Assembly: GCF_017084525.1 (NCBI RefSeq)
Contig: NZ_CP070950.1
Location: 1,674,001-1,738,000, forward strand
From: Conexibacter sp. SYSU D00693
Lineage (GTDB): Bacteria; Actinomycetota; Thermoleophilia; Solirubrobacterales; Solirubrobacteraceae
Direction of reading: 5' to 3'
Length of the DNA stretch: 64,000 nt
Position numbers and translations under genes: made by a program. The notes beneath the pieces were generated by a model. The model was not told the origin of the DNA. It saw nothing but the letters and a program-made list of their open reading frames with translations, and ran no database searches. Below are positions 23,123-31,466 of the stretch, in pieces (the first letter of the stretch is position 1; each line of letters begins with the position of its first letter).

Positions 23123-23695
23123 CTAGTTCTTGGAGAGGGACGAGAAGTCGAGCTCGCTCAGCGCCTCCTCCACGAGGCGGCGCTGGTCGTCCTCGGTCAG
23201 CGTCTTGCGCGTGACCTTCTCGGTGGCGGCCACCGTGAGGTCGGCGACCTCACGGCGGATCTCCTGGATGGCGCGACGGGTCTCGGCCTCGATGTCGCGG
23301 CGGGTCTGCTCCATGAGCTCCTCCCGCTGGACCTTGGCCTTCTCCTGGCTCTCGCGCTGGTGCTCCTCGCCGGCGCGCCGGGCGCGCGCGACGATGTCCT
23401 CGGCCTGCGTCCGGGCCTCCTTGAGGCGCTCGCGGTACTCCTCGAGCAGGTCGGCGGACTCCTTCTTGGTCCGCTCCGCGGCGTCGATGGACTCCTCGAT
23501 CGCGCGCTGGCGCTTGTCGAGCGCCTCGGCGATCTTCGGCCACGCCAGCCGGGAGAGCAGGACCATCGCGATGCCGAAGACGAGCAGCGTCCAGAGCATG
23601 AGCCCGACGCCGGGCTCGACCAGGAAGCTGCCGCCCTCCTCCTCGCCCTCGGCGGTGGCCGCGAGCGGGATCAGCGTGGTCAGGGACGTGAGCAT
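23123..23695 (-). CDS. atpF: ATP synthase b subunit
   Basis: Peripheral stalk, 190 residues. A membrane helix (GLMLWTLLVFGIAMVLLSRL, about residues 31-50) is followed by a long charged coiled coil through the C-terminus. About 25 N-terminal residues (LTTLIPLAATAEGEEEGG) look like a cleavable or extended periplasmic leader. Only one b-type gene is present, so the stalk is probably a homodimer. Confidence 0.95.
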   Translation of the reverse strand: MLTSLTTLIPLAATAEGEEEGGSFLVEPGVGLMLWTLLVFGIAMVLLSRLAWPKIAEALDKRQRAIEESIDAAERTKKESADLLEEYRERLKEARTQAEDIVARARRAGEEHQRESQEKAKVQREELMEQTRRDIEAETRRAIQEIRREVADLTVAATEKVTRKTLTEDDQRRLVEEALSELDFSSLSKN

Positions 23696-23701
23696 CGCGG
23701 C

Positions 23702-23983
23702 CTAGAGGAAGAAGGCGAGCAGGCCGGCCACGAGGCCGTAGAACACGCACGCCTCGGTGAGCGCGAAGCCCAGCCACTGGATGCCGGTGATCTCGTCGCG
23801 CATCTCCGGCTGGCGGGTCACCGACTCGATGACCTTGCCGAAGATGTAGCCGATGCCGACGCCGGCGCCCGCGGCGCCCAGGCCGCCGCCCAGACCCAGC
23901 GCGATCGCCTTGCCCGCGTCGCCGCCGGCGGCCTCGAGCTCAGCGCCCGCCTGGGCGATCGTGGTGATGACGGAGAGGTCCAT
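23702..23983 (-). CDS. atpE: ATP synthase c subunit
   Basis: Rotor ring subunit, 93 residues. Two glycine-rich hydrophobic helices flank the polar loop ESVTRQPEMRDEI; helix 2 carries the ion-binding Glu in FALTEACVFYGLVAG. The Gln/Ser set of Na+-binding c subunits is not evident, so H+ coupling is likely. An N-terminal extension of about 20 residues (AQAGAELEAAGGD) precedes helix 1. Confidence 0.96.
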   Translation of the reverse strand: MDLSVITTIAQAGAELEAAGGDAGKAIALGLGGGLGAAGAGVGIGYIFGKVIESVTRQPEMRDEITGIQWLGFALTEACVFYGLVAGLLAFFL

Positions 23984-24005
23984 GTGGGGTTGGCTCCTTG
24001 GTGAC

Positions 24006-24899
24006 CTAGTGGGACTCGGCGACCGCGCCGCCGAGGTAGATGGCAGTCAGGGTGGCGAAGATGAACGCCTGCAGCGTCGCGACGAGGCCCACCTCGAAGA
24101 GGAAGAGCACGACGCCCATCGGGAACGTGAGGATGCCGATGGCGGCGCTGCCGAGCAGGACGGCCAGCGCGCCGCCCATGAAGAGGATGATCAGGTGGCC
24201 CGCGAGGATGTTCGCGAACAGTCGCACGGAGAGCGACATGAGCCGCATGATGTTCGAGAAGAGCTCGAGGAAGAACAGCGGGCCCTTGAGCGGGCCGGGC
24301 ACGCCCGCGGGGATGAGCGACTTCATGTAGCCGATGAAGCCCTTGGCGCGGATGCCCTCGACGTTGTAGGCGACCCACACGACCAGGGCGAGCACCAGCG
24401 GGACGCTGAGGTTCGCGGTGGCGGCGTAGAGCGCGAAGGCCGGCACGTCGAGCCCGAAGATGTCGACCTTGTGCTCGGTGTTCGTCGGCAGCGGCAGGTA
24501 GCCGATGAGGTTCGAGAACCAGATGAAGAGGAAGATCGTCGCGATGAACGGGAACCACTTCCGGGCCATCTTCGGGTCCTCGAGGTTGCCGTTCGTGATG
24601 TTCTCGCGCATCAGCCCGTAGAGCATCTCGACGACGGTCTGCACCCGGTTGGGGCGCGCCTGCATGCGGTTGGCGACGTAGAGCATCGTCGCGACGGTCA
24701 GCACGCCGGCGGCGACGATGTAGAGGACCGCCTTGTTGATCGAGAAGATCCCCAGGTCGATCCAGTCGTCGAGCTTGAACTCGTTCTGGGGCTGGAACGC
24801 CTCGTTCTCGCCGCTGGAGCCGAAGATGAGGACGAAGGCGACGACCAGGGCGAAGTACAGGCCCAGGCCAAGGAACACCTTGCTGCGGGTGCTGCTCAT
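24006..24899 (-). CDS. atpB: ATP synthase a subunit
   Basis: Proton-channel subunit, 297 residues from ATG 24899. Five to six membrane helices; helix 4 has SLSVRLFANILAGHLII with the essential Arg, and the last helix is LVATLQAFIFATLTAIYLGG. The start overlaps the preceding stop as ATGA. Homology begins at SSTRSK, so longer frame openings are rejected. Confidence 0.96.
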   Translation of the reverse strand: MSSTRSKVFLGLGLYFALVVAFVLIFGSSGENEAFQPQNEFKLDDWIDLGIFSINKAVLYIVAAGVLTVATMLYVANRMQARPNRVQTVVEMLYGLMRENITNGNLEDPKMARKWFPFIATIFLFIWFSNLIGYLPLPTNTEHKVDIFGLDVPAFALYAATANLSVPLVLALVVWVAYNVEGIRAKGFIGYMKSLIPAGVPGPLKGPLFFLELFSNIMRLMSLSVRLFANILAGHLIILFMGGALAVLLGSAAIGILTFPMGVVLFLFEVGLVATLQAFIFATLTAIYLGGAVAESH

Positions 24900-25264
24900 G
24901 CGGTGGTGGAGCCTCTGCTCTCGAAGGACTTCAGGACGAGGGTCATGCCGAGGTGGACCGAGAAGGCGGCGAGGACGACGACGGCGGCGGTGGCACCGTC
25001 CTCGCGCTCGGCGGCCAGCCCGACGGCCAGGATCGTAAGCGCAACGAGCCAGCCGCGTCCGACGATGCCCGCCACCTGGAGGCCGACGGTGCTGCGGAGG
25101 TCCGTCTGCGCACGCGCGCGGCGGTCGATCACGCCCTGCGCGACGCGCTGCAGCGTCCACAGCACGGCCCCGACCACGTAGCCCAGGACGGGCAGGCCCG
25201 CGACGAGCACGAAGGGGGCGGCGAGCAGCACGAGGACGACGTCGAGCCACCGGACGACGAGCAT
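24896..25264 (-). CDS. AtpI-like small membrane protein of the ATP synthase operon
   Basis: 122 residues with about four hydrophobic segments (VVLVLLAAPFVLVAGLPVLG, GYVVGAVLWTL, GRGWLVALTILAVGLAA, AAVVVLAAFSVHLGMTLVL). It lies directly before atpB with an ATGA overlap, the usual place of AtpI, which aids c-ring assembly or Mg2+ uptake. Sequence identity to AtpI is not obvious, so the call rests on position and topology. Confidence 0.7.
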   Translation of the reverse strand: MLVVRWLDVVLVLLAAPFVLVAGLPVLGYVVGAVLWTLQRVAQGVIDRRARAQTDLRSTVGLQVAGIVGRGWLVALTILAVGLAAEREDGATAAVVVLAAFSVHLGMTLVLKSFESRGSTTA

Positions 25265-25631
25265 CCCGGGGTCCTCGGCGGGGGACGCAGCCGTCACGCG
25301 CGCGGGCACCCGGCGGCACCGCGGCGCCGCCGCACCAGGTGAGCGGGACGACGCCCCGCCGGCGCACCGCGACGGCGGCGCTGCGCGGCGCGCGCGGTGC
25401 AGCGCGCGCGGCGGTGCCGCGGCCCGGCGCCACGGGCGCGGGAGGCGTCGTCGGGACGCACGGGTCCCTCCTGGGCCCCCGCGTCGTCGCGGGTCGGGTC
25501 GTCGTCGGGGTGCTCGAGGTGGGGCATGAGGACAGGGACCGTCCCTGGACGCGCGAGCGCCCGCGGGCAGACGCGGGCGACGGCGGTGCAGAGCCGGGGA
25601 CAGGCGGCTCCGCGGGGCGGCGGCGCGCAGC

Positions 25632-25658
25632 TTAGTAGGTCCTTCGACTTTGTAACAA
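25632..25658 (-). promoter_or_regulatory. Promoter-like AT-rich patch upstream of the atp operon
   Basis: In this GC-rich gap the only AT-rich stretch reads, on the minus strand, TTGTTA (25658-25653), 15 nt, then TACTAA (25637-25632). The spacing is shorter than ideal; placement and composition are the main support. Confidence 0.4.
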
Positions 25659-25705
25659 CTTCGTGACAGTCGCCGCGAGCGGTCGGACACCCGCTGGGCG
25701 GCGAT

Positions 25706-25744
25706 GACGTGGCAGCCGCCGCGAGCGGCGGCGACTGCCACGTC
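25706..25744 (-). terminator. Terminator hairpin after the lipoprotein gene
   Basis: GACGTGGCAGCCGCCGC pairs with GCGGCGACTGCCACGTC across 5 nt, a 17-bp stem with one mismatch, 23 nt past the minus-strand stop at 25768. It also shields the atp operon promoter from upstream transcription. Confidence 0.7.
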
Positions 25745-25767
25745 GCGCACGGACCTCCGTGCGCGTT

Positions 25768-26238
25768 CTAGGAGGTGCGCGCGGAGGGGTTCGAGATGAG
25801 CCAGCGGCCGCCGGACTGGCTGAGCTCGAGGCGGTCCTCGCCGCTCGGTGCGACCTTCTTGTCCTGGCTCACGACGGCGGTGGCCTTGCCGTCGTCGGCG
25901 ACCTTCACGTCGCTGAGCTTCGACTGGGCGATGAGCTGGCGCGAAGCGGCCGGCGTCGCCTTGAGCAGGCCGTTGAGCGTGTCGATGCACGACGCGCCGC
26001 CGGCCTTCTGGGCCTCGGGCGTCAGCTGGTCGCACGCGCCCTGGGCGTCGCCGCGCCCGAGCGCGTCGTACCAGGCGTTCACCGTCTGCTCGACGCCCTG
26101 GCGCTCACTGGCGTTCGCGGCGCGGCCCGACGGCTCGTCGTCGCCCCCGTCGTCTCCCCCGCAGCCGGCGATCGCCGCACAGGCCGCGACGGCGGCCGTG
26201 CCGGCCAGCAGCCGCGCACCTCTCCCATGACCGATCAT
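25768..26238 (-). CDS. Lipoprotein with NTF2-like domain
   Basis: 156 residues. The N-terminus is a lipoprotein signal (RGARLLAGTAAVAACAAIAGC) with lipobox AIAGC, followed by an Asp/Gly linker. The mature part (ERQGVEQTVNAWYDALGRGD, later VVSQDKKVAPSGEDRLELS and GGRWLISNP) has the layout of small NTF2-like/DUF4878-type proteins: helix-rich start, Cys pair (CDQL...CIDTL) and a beta-sheet. Exact function is unknown. Divergent from the antiporter gene. Confidence 0.7.
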   Translation of the reverse strand: MIGHGRGARLLAGTAAVAACAAIAGCGGDDGGDDEPSGRAANASERQGVEQTVNAWYDALGRGDAQGACDQLTPEAQKAGGASCIDTLNGLLKATPAASRQLIAQSKLSDVKVADDGKATAVVSQDKKVAPSGEDRLELSQSGGRWLISNPSARTS

Positions 26239-26319
26239 GGCGCGAGGTCCTACCAGATGCGCGCCGCGTCGCGCGCCCGCACAGGGTGACCCGCGCTCGG
26301 CATGAGAAGCTGAGGGTGG

Positions 26320-28125
26320 ATGGAGCAGGGCGAGCTGATCCTCGTCGCCGGGCTGCTGCTGGCGGCGGGCCTCGCTGTGTCCCTGGTCGCCGACCGCGTC
26401 CGCGTGCCGTCGCTCGTCCTGTTCCTCGGCGTCGGGATGGCGCTCGGGTCCGACGGGCTCTCGCTGCTGCACTTCGACGACTACGAGCTGGCCCGCGACA
26501 TCGGGATCATCGCCCTCGCGCTGATCCTGTTCGAGGGCGGTCTGACCGCGGGCTGGCACGAGGTCCGGCCCGTGCTCGCCTCGTCGACGGCGCTCGCGGT
26601 CGTCGGCACCGCGGTCTCCGCGGCCGTCACCGGCCTGGCGGCGGCGTGGCTCTTCGACCTGTCCACGCTCGAGGGGCTGCTGCTGGGCTCGATCCTCGCC
26701 TCGACCGACGGCGCGGCGATCTTCGCGATCCTGCGCCAGTCGACGCTGCGCCGCCGGCTCGCGCGCACGCTGGAGGGCGAGTCGGGCCTCAACGACCCGG
26801 TGGCCGTCGTCCTCGTCCTCGGCTTCATCGAGGTCCTGACCCACGACGAGGCCGGCGTCGCCGAGTTCCTGAAGATCGCCGCCGAGGAGCTGGCGATCGG
26901 CCTGGTCGCGGGCCTCGCCGTCGGCTGGCTGGCGGTGCGCGTCTTCCAGACCGCGCGACTGTCGAACGTCGGGCTGTACCCCGTCGCCTCGCTGGCGACG
27001 GCCGCCCTGGCCTTCGGCTCGGCCGACGCGCTGCACGGCTCGGGCTTCCTCGCGGTCTACCTCGCCGGGCTGGCGATGGGCGGCGCGCCGCTGCCCGCCC
27101 AGCAGACGATCACCGCCTTCCACCAGGGCATGGCGTGGGTCGGCCAGCTCGTCATGTTCTTCGCGCTCGGGCTGCTCGTGTTCCCGTCGCAGCTCGGCGA
27201 CGTCGCGGTGCGCGGGACGCTGCTCGCGCTCATCCTCGTGTTCGTCGCGCGGCCCGCGGCGGTGTGGGCCTCGACCGTCGGCCAGCGCTTCAGCGCGGCG
27301 GAGAAGGCGGTCCTCGGGTGGGCGGGCCTGCGCGGCGCGGTGCCCGTCGTCCTCGCCACGTTCCCGGTGATCGACGGCGTGGAGGGCTCGCTCGAGTTCT
27401 TCAACCTCGTCTTCTTCGCGGTGCTCGTCTCGACGGTCCTGCAGGGGTCGACGATCGAGCCGTTCGCCCGCCTCCTGGGCGTGACGACGGCCGAGCCCGC
27501 GCTGCCCGCCCCGCTGGCCGAGGCCGGGACGATCCGCCGGCTGGGCGCGGAGGTCCTCGACTACCCCGTCGGGCCCGACGACGCGATCGTGGGCGCCCGC
27601 GTGCGCGAGCTGGGCCTCCCGCGCGAGGCGGTCGTCACCGTCGTCGTCCGCGAGGGCCAGGCGATCCCGCCGCGCGGCTCGATGCTCATCCACGCCGGCG
27701 ACCGCCTCCACATCCTCTACCGCGAGGAGTCGGCGCGCCGGATCCCGCCGCTCATGCAGCGCTGGCGCACCGGCTCGGACATGGCCGGCGGCGGTGCCCA
27801 GGTCCCCCGCCCCATCCGCCGCGGCGCCATGCCGGTCTTCTCGGTGCGCACCTGGACCACGGACGACGGCGACCCCGCCCACCCCGACGAGGTCGCGGGC
27901 ACCCCCGTCCACGACACCCTGCGCGTGCGCCGCGACGCCCCGGGCTGCCTCGTCGTCCTGGGCGACGCGCGCTACGCCGTCTGCGGCCCCCTGCTCGCCA
28001 TGGGCTCCCGCCGGGCGATCATGCGCTGGGCCCAGCGCCGGATGCCGGTCGCCGAGCCCGACGAGCGGGCGTGGATGCGCACGGTGATCGGCGCCCTGGC
28101 GGCGGAGGCGGCGGAGCGGCGCTGA
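26320..28125 (+). CDS. CPA1-family cation/proton antiporter with C-terminal RCK_C domain (NhaP2/CvrA-like)
   Basis: 601 residues: about 12 membrane helices in the first 390, including the ion-site region ASTDGAAIFAILR and GESGLNDPVAVVLVL with the paired acidic residues, then a cytosolic TrkA-C/RCK_C domain (VGARVRELGLPREAVVTVVV, GDRLHILYRE) that usually senses nucleotides. A further about 100 C-terminal residues are unassigned. The family exchanges K+ or Na+ for H+. The ATG at 26320 follows a GAGGGTGG ribosome site, unlike the leaderless genes around it. Confidence 0.9.
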   Translation: MEQGELILVAGLLLAAGLAVSLVADRVRVPSLVLFLGVGMALGSDGLSLLHFDDYELARDIGIIALALILFEGGLTAGWHEVRPVLASSTALAVVGTAVSAAVTGLAAAWLFDLSTLEGLLLGSILASTDGAAIFAILRQSTLRRRLARTLEGESGLNDPVAVVLVLGFIEVLTHDEAGVAEFLKIAAEELAIGLVAGLAVGWLAVRVFQTARLSNVGLYPVASLATAALAFGSADALHGSGFLAVYLAGLAMGGAPLPAQQTITAFHQGMAWVGQLVMFFALGLLVFPSQLGDVAVRGTLLALILVFVARPAAVWASTVGQRFSAAEKAVLGWAGLRGAVPVVLATFPVIDGVEGSLEFFNLVFFAVLVSTVLQGSTIEPFARLLGVTTAEPALPAPLAEAGTIRRLGAEVLDYPVGPDDAIVGARVRELGLPREAVVTVVVREGQAIPPRGSMLIHAGDRLHILYREESARRIPPLMQRWRTGSDMAGGGAQVPRPIRRGAMPVFSVRTWTTDDGDPAHPDEVAGTPVHDTLRVRRDAPGCLVVLGDARYAVCGPLLAMGSRRAIMRWAQRRMPVAEPDERAWMRTVIGALAAEAAERR

Positions 28126-28134
28126 GCTCGAGGC

Positions 28135-28185
28135 CATCCGTTGGCGGATCCTCCGCCTGGGGAGCGGAGAAGACGCCAATCGATG
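28135..28185. repeat. Palindromic repeat H1, copy 2
   Basis: Left arm 28135-28156 identical to the left arm of copies 1 and 3; the right arm (28164-28185) pairs at 17 of 22 positions around CTGGGGA. Confidence 0.85.
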
Positions 28186-28375
28186 CTCGGACCGCCCACG
28201 AAGGACGCGGCCGCCGACGGCTCCCCTCCCTCACTGCCGAACAGCCGACGCCGCGTCCCATGACGCCGCTCGGGCGGAGCTCAGCGCCGGCGGGCCTCCA
28301 GCGACGAGACCGCCGCCGATGGCACCGAGGGAGAGGGAGGGCGGTGCCGCCACCGGGCGCGCAAGACGCTCGCGT

Positions 28376-28426
28376 CATCCGTTGGCGGATCCTCCGCCTG
28401 GGGAGCGGAGAATGCGCCAATCGATG
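28376..28426. repeat. Palindromic repeat H1, copy 3
   Basis: The left half and loop are identical to copy 2; the right arm (28405-28426) pairs at 18 of 22 positions. The high identity of left arms against variable right arms suggests one strand is under constraint. Confidence 0.85.
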
Positions 28427-28449
28427 GTCCAACCGCCGCGGGCAACGCG

Positions 28450-28500
28450 ACCCTGGAGCCGCGGTCCTCACCGGCCCCGAAGTCCAGGGTCGTCGCGCCC
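28450..28500. repeat. ACCCTGGA/TCCAGGGT outer-arm repeat
   Basis: Outer arms at 28450-28457 and 28493-28500 are perfect complements and match those of elements A and B; the 35-nt interior is unrelated. Confidence 0.6.
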
Positions 28501-28554
28501 GACGCGCGAGACCGTCCCACCTCCCCGCCCGAGCCGGCCCCGGACCGGCGGCGC

Positions 28555-29052
28555 TCAGTCCAGGTCGAGGAACGCGAACGCGATCGCCCCGCCGCGGACG
28601 ACCGCCTCGCCCATGGTGTGGCGCGGCTGGCGGCGGCGCTCGGTCGGCGAGCCGGGGTTGAAGAGCTGGAAGGCGCCGTCCTCCGACGTCTGGTGCAGCG
28701 GGATGTGGGAGTGGCCGAAGACGACCGCGTCGCACGAGGGGAACGCGCGGCGCATGCGGGCGAGGCGGCCCTTGGCCGGCCCCGCGTCGTGGACGACGCC
28801 CAGCCGCACCCCGCCCTCGAGGTCGACCTCCACGCGCTCGGGCAGCCGGGCGCGGACCGGGGCGTCGTCGACGTTGCCGAAGACCGCCACCACCGGTGGT
28901 CCGAGGGCCTCGAGGAGCTCGAGGACCTCGACGCGCATGAGGTCGCCGGCGTGCACGACGAGGTCGGCGGCGCGCATCCGCGCGAGGGCCTCGTCGGGCA
29001 GGCGCCGCGCGCCGCGGGGCAGGTGCGTGTCGCTGACGATCGCCAGCCGCAC
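28555..29052 (-). CDS. YfcE/MJ0936-family metallophosphoesterase
   Basis: 165 residues of a compact calcineurin-like phosphoesterase with all metal-ligand blocks: SDTHLPRG, HAGDLM, GNVDD, a VVHDAG His and GHSHIP. Members hydrolyse phosphodiesters or phosphomonoesters; the physiological substrate is not known. Separated by 3 nt from the glycosidase gene, so likely cotranscribed, although the functions are not obviously related. Confidence 0.88.
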   Translation of the reverse strand: MRLAIVSDTHLPRGARRLPDEALARMRAADLVVHAGDLMRVEVLELLEALGPPVVAVFGNVDDAPVRARLPERVEVDLEGGVRLGVVHDAGPAKGRLARMRRAFPSCDAVVFGHSHIPLHQTSEDGAFQLFNPGSPTERRRQPRHTMGEAVVRGGAIAFAFLDLD

Positions 29053-29055
29053 GGA

Positions 29056-30018
29056 CTAGCGCGACGGGTCGGTGGCCTGGCCGAGCGGGACGCCCGGGAG
29101 CGCCGGTGCGAGCCGGCGCAGCACCTTGCGCAGGACGCGGAAGGCCGCCCGCGGCTGGTCGTGCTGGTTGACGAGCCCCGAGTCCCAGGACTGGCGGCCG
29201 GGCGGCGTGTTCCAGTGGTAGAGGTACACGCGCTGGATGCGCTTGCGGTCCAGCGGGACGAGCTTGTCGAAGACCCAGCGCGTCGCCTTCGCGGCGTGCG
29301 CGGAGGACTCGTTGAGCGGCACGTTGACCTTCGTGCGGCGCTTCACGATCCCGCCCGTCTCGGTGAACCAGACCTTGCCGCGCGTCGCGCGCAGCAGCGC
29401 GCGGGTGCCCGAGGTGCGGAAGCGGTTGGCGTCGATGTAGTTGTGCAGGCCCCAGATGCCCGGGTCGAAGCCGGCCGCGCGGCGGAAGCTGCGCACCCAC
29501 TTGGCCATGTTGGGCATGTCGAGCAGCTCGGAGGCCAGGACGCGGCACGAGCGGCACTCGCGGCGCATCGCCTTCCAGTAGGCGGCGACGAGCGCGGGCC
29601 GGTTGCAGGTCGGCTCGCCGCAGTGGTTGGCCTCGTTCCACGTCGCGAACGTCGTCACCCACGGGTAGCGCGCCCGGAACTTGCGGAACTGGAACTTGAA
29701 GAGCTCGGGCTTGGGCAGCGAGCGGCGGTTCGTGCGCGAGTGCCAGAACCCGACGAGCGGCTGGACGCCCGCCGCCTTCGCGCCCTGCAGCCAGGCGTCG
29801 AGCTCGCGGACCTGCCACGGGTGGTTCATCGCGTCCCACGAGACGGCGAGGCGGGCGTGGCGGATGCCCGTCTCGGCGAACAGCGGGTCGGCGAACATGT
29901 CCGGCTTCTGGTCGCCGATGCCGACGACGAGCGCCTGCGCCGGAGCGGGCGCGACGGCCGCCGAGCCGGCGGTCACGGCCGCCAGCGCGACCGCGAGGAG
30001 CACGAGCAGGCGCCTCAT
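29056..30018 (-). CDS. Secreted clan GH-A glycoside hydrolase-like protein (paralogue 1)
   Basis: 320 residues with a Sec signal peptide (MRRLLVLLAVALAAVTAGSA). The mature protein is a single TIM-barrel-like domain: FATWNEANH carries the presumed acid/base Glu and VWFTETGG the presumed nucleophile Glu, the pattern of clan GH-A (GH5/GH39-like). Four Cys residues (CGEPTC, CRSC) probably make disulphides. The substrate is unknown. It overlaps the cupin gene (ATGA) and has a paralogue at 30439-31350. Confidence 0.75.
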   Translation of the reverse strand: MRRLLVLLAVALAAVTAGSAAVAPAPAQALVVGIGDQKPDMFADPLFAETGIRHARLAVSWDAMNHPWQVRELDAWLQGAKAAGVQPLVGFWHSRTNRRSLPKPELFKFQFRKFRARYPWVTTFATWNEANHCGEPTCNRPALVAAYWKAMRRECRSCRVLASELLDMPNMAKWVRSFRRAAGFDPGIWGLHNYIDANRFRTSGTRALLRATRGKVWFTETGGIVKRRTKVNVPLNESSAHAAKATRWVFDKLVPLDRKRIQRVYLYHWNTPPGRQSWDSGLVNQHDQPRAAFRVLRKVLRRLAPALPGVPLGQATDPSR

Positions 30019-30401
30019 GCGGCCTCGTCGCCCGGCTCGGGCTCGGTCAGGACGGTGTCCTCGTGGCGGTACGCCGGGGCGCAGCAGCACAGCAGGACGA
30101 GCGGCACCTCGCCGGTGTTCCACATCTTGTGCTCGATCCCTGGCGGGATGACCGCGCAGTCGCCCGGCCGGACGTCGCGCTCCTCGTCGCCGATGCGCAG
30201 CCGCCCCGAGCCCGCGGTGAAGAAGTACAGCTCCTCGGCCTCGCGGTGGAAGTGGGCGGTGGTGGCGGCGCCGACGGGGACGGTCGCCTCGGCCAGCGAC
30301 TGGTTGCGCGCCGGCGTCCAGGCCGGCCCGCACACCTCGCGGATGGTCGAGCCGTCCTTCGTCGTGAAGGGCTCGCGGTCGTCGAGGTTGGCGACGTGCA
30401 C
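30015..30401 (-). CDS. Cupin-domain protein
   Basis: 128 residues forming one cupin barrel: motif 1 HFHREAEELYFFTAG provides the His/His/Glu metal ligands and motif 2 is PGDCAVIPPGIEHKMWN. Small proteins of this type bind sugars or serve as isomerases or dioxygenases; the reaction here is not identifiable. It lies between two secreted glycosidase paralogues and is coupled to one by ATGA, so a carbohydrate link is inferred. Confidence 0.85.
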   Translation of the reverse strand: MHVANLDDREPFTTKDGSTIREVCGPAWTPARNQSLAEATVPVGAATTAHFHREAEELYFFTAGSGRLRIGDEERDVRPGDCAVIPPGIEHKMWNTGEVPLVLLCCCAPAYRHEDTVLTEPEPGDEAA

Positions 30402-30438
30402 GAGCGCTCCAGCCTAGGGCGTCGCCTGGCGAGACCCG

Positions 30439-31350
30439 CTAGCGGCGGGCCTTGAGCCGCGCCTTGAGGACGTCGAGCGCCGGGCGGATCGAGCCGTCGG
30501 GGCCGATGAAGCCCGAGTCCCAGGACAGCGCGTCCGGGTGCGAGTTCCAGTGGTAGAGGTACACGCGCCGGATCCGCTTGCTCACCTTGGCGAGCTTGTC
30601 GAACAGGAAGGCCGTCGCCTTCGCGGCGTGCTGGGCGCCCGTGCCGGCGAACCTCACCGAGGACTTGTTGCGCCGCTCGACCACGCCGCCGGTCTCCGTC
30701 AGCCAGAACTCGCCCTTCACGGCGCGCAGGAGCTTCTTGGTCTCCTTCGTCGTGAACTGGTTGACGTCGACGTAGTTGTGCAGGCCCCAGTACTTGGGCG
30801 TGCGACCCGCCGCGCGGACGAAGTCCTGGGCCCAGCGGGCGATGTTCTTGTGGTCGACGAGGTCGACGCCGAGGATCGTGCAGGACGGGCAGGCCTTGCG
30901 CAGCGCGAGCCACTGCTTGGCGACGATCTTCGCGTTCTTGTTGATGTTCCCCTCGTTCCACGTGGAGAACTCGCGGATGAACGGCCAGCGCTTGCGGAAG
31001 CCGCGCAGCGAGCGGGCGAGCTCGGCCGGCGACGGGGTGACCGACTTGCGGCCGGGGCGGCGCGAGCGGTCGAAGGTCACGAGCGGGCTGATGCCGTCCG
31101 CCTTGGCATCGAGCAGCCACTGGTCGACGGCCGGGAGGGTGTCGGTGTCCTGCAGGACGTCGTAGGGGACGGAGATCCGCGCGTGGCGGATGCCGAGCTC
31201 CGTGAACCGCTCGTCGTGGAGGAAGTCGGTCTTCTGGTCGGCGATGCCGATCGTCACGCCCGCGTTCGCGGCGGGGGCGACGGAGAAGGCGCAGAGCAGG
31301 ACGGCGGGCAGGACGAGCCCAAGGCGGAGGCGGCGCATCGACCTCATCAT
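30439..31350 (-). CDS. Secreted clan GH-A glycoside hydrolase-like protein (paralogue 2)
   Basis: About 303 residues, homologous along its length to the product of 29056-30018: same signal peptide type, VGIxDQK start of the mature part, EFSTWNEGN acid/base and FWLTETGG nucleophile, CPSC pair and the end YLYHWNSHPDALSWDSGF. Start chosen at 31350 (ATGATG); ATG 31338 is equally possible and leaves the signal peptide intact. Substrate unknown; the two enzymes probably act on the same exported or environmental glycan. Confidence 0.75.
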   Translation of the reverse strand: MMRSMRRLRLGLVLPAVLLCAFSVAPAANAGVTIGIADQKTDFLHDERFTELGIRHARISVPYDVLQDTDTLPAVDQWLLDAKADGISPLVTFDRSRRPGRKSVTPSPAELARSLRGFRKRWPFIREFSTWNEGNINKNAKIVAKQWLALRKACPSCTILGVDLVDHKNIARWAQDFVRAAGRTPKYWGLHNYVDVNQFTTKETKKLLRAVKGEFWLTETGGVVERRNKSSVRFAGTGAQHAAKATAFLFDKLAKVSKRIRRVYLYHWNSHPDALSWDSGFIGPDGSIRPALDVLKARLKARR

Positions 31351-31420
31351 CGGCCATATCGCCGGCGACATGAGCGGGTCAGATCGCCTCCCGACCGCAG
31401 CCGGTCAGGGCCCCGGAAGA

Positions 31421-31448
31421 ACGGGCGGGGAGTCCCCTCCCCGCCCGT
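31421..31448 (-). terminator. Terminator hairpin after the R2-like oxidase gene
   Basis: ACGGGCGGGGA and TCCCCGCCCGT form a perfect 11-bp stem around GTCCCC, 18 nt past the minus-strand stop at 31467, followed on that strand by TTCTTCC. Confidence 0.75.
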
Positions 31449-31466
31449 CGAGCTCCAGCCGGCCGG

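Larger units (their letters stand above)
25265..25767. other. ATP synthase operon upstream region (503 bp, no supported gene)
   Basis: Holds the probable operon promoter (25632-25658), a perfect palindrome AGGGAC-C-GTCCCT (25534-25546) and the terminator hairpin of the next gene (25706-25744). A 77-codon minus-strand frame (25294-25527) has GC-ending codons but no ribosome site, no domain and a very basic C-terminus, so it is not called. The rest is GC-rich sequence without a feature I recognise. Confidence 0.5.
28126..28554. repeat. Intergenic composite palindromic element C (double copy, gene-free 429 bp)
   Basis: No gene is seen. Two copies of the H1 hairpin (28135-28185, 28376-28426) alternate with boundary-like repeats CCCCTCCCTCACTGCCGA (28223-28240) and GGCACCGAGGGAGAGGGAGG (28321-28340), then an ACCCTGGA/TCCAGGGT hairpin (28450-28500). 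The layout looks like two element units side by side. Convergent genes flank it. Confidence 0.7.

Noticed and set aside
25294-25527. 77-codon gene before the AtpI-like gene
   Set aside because: Codon ends look coding-like, but there is no ribosome site, no hydrophobic segment as in AtpZ, and a basic low-complexity C-terminus.
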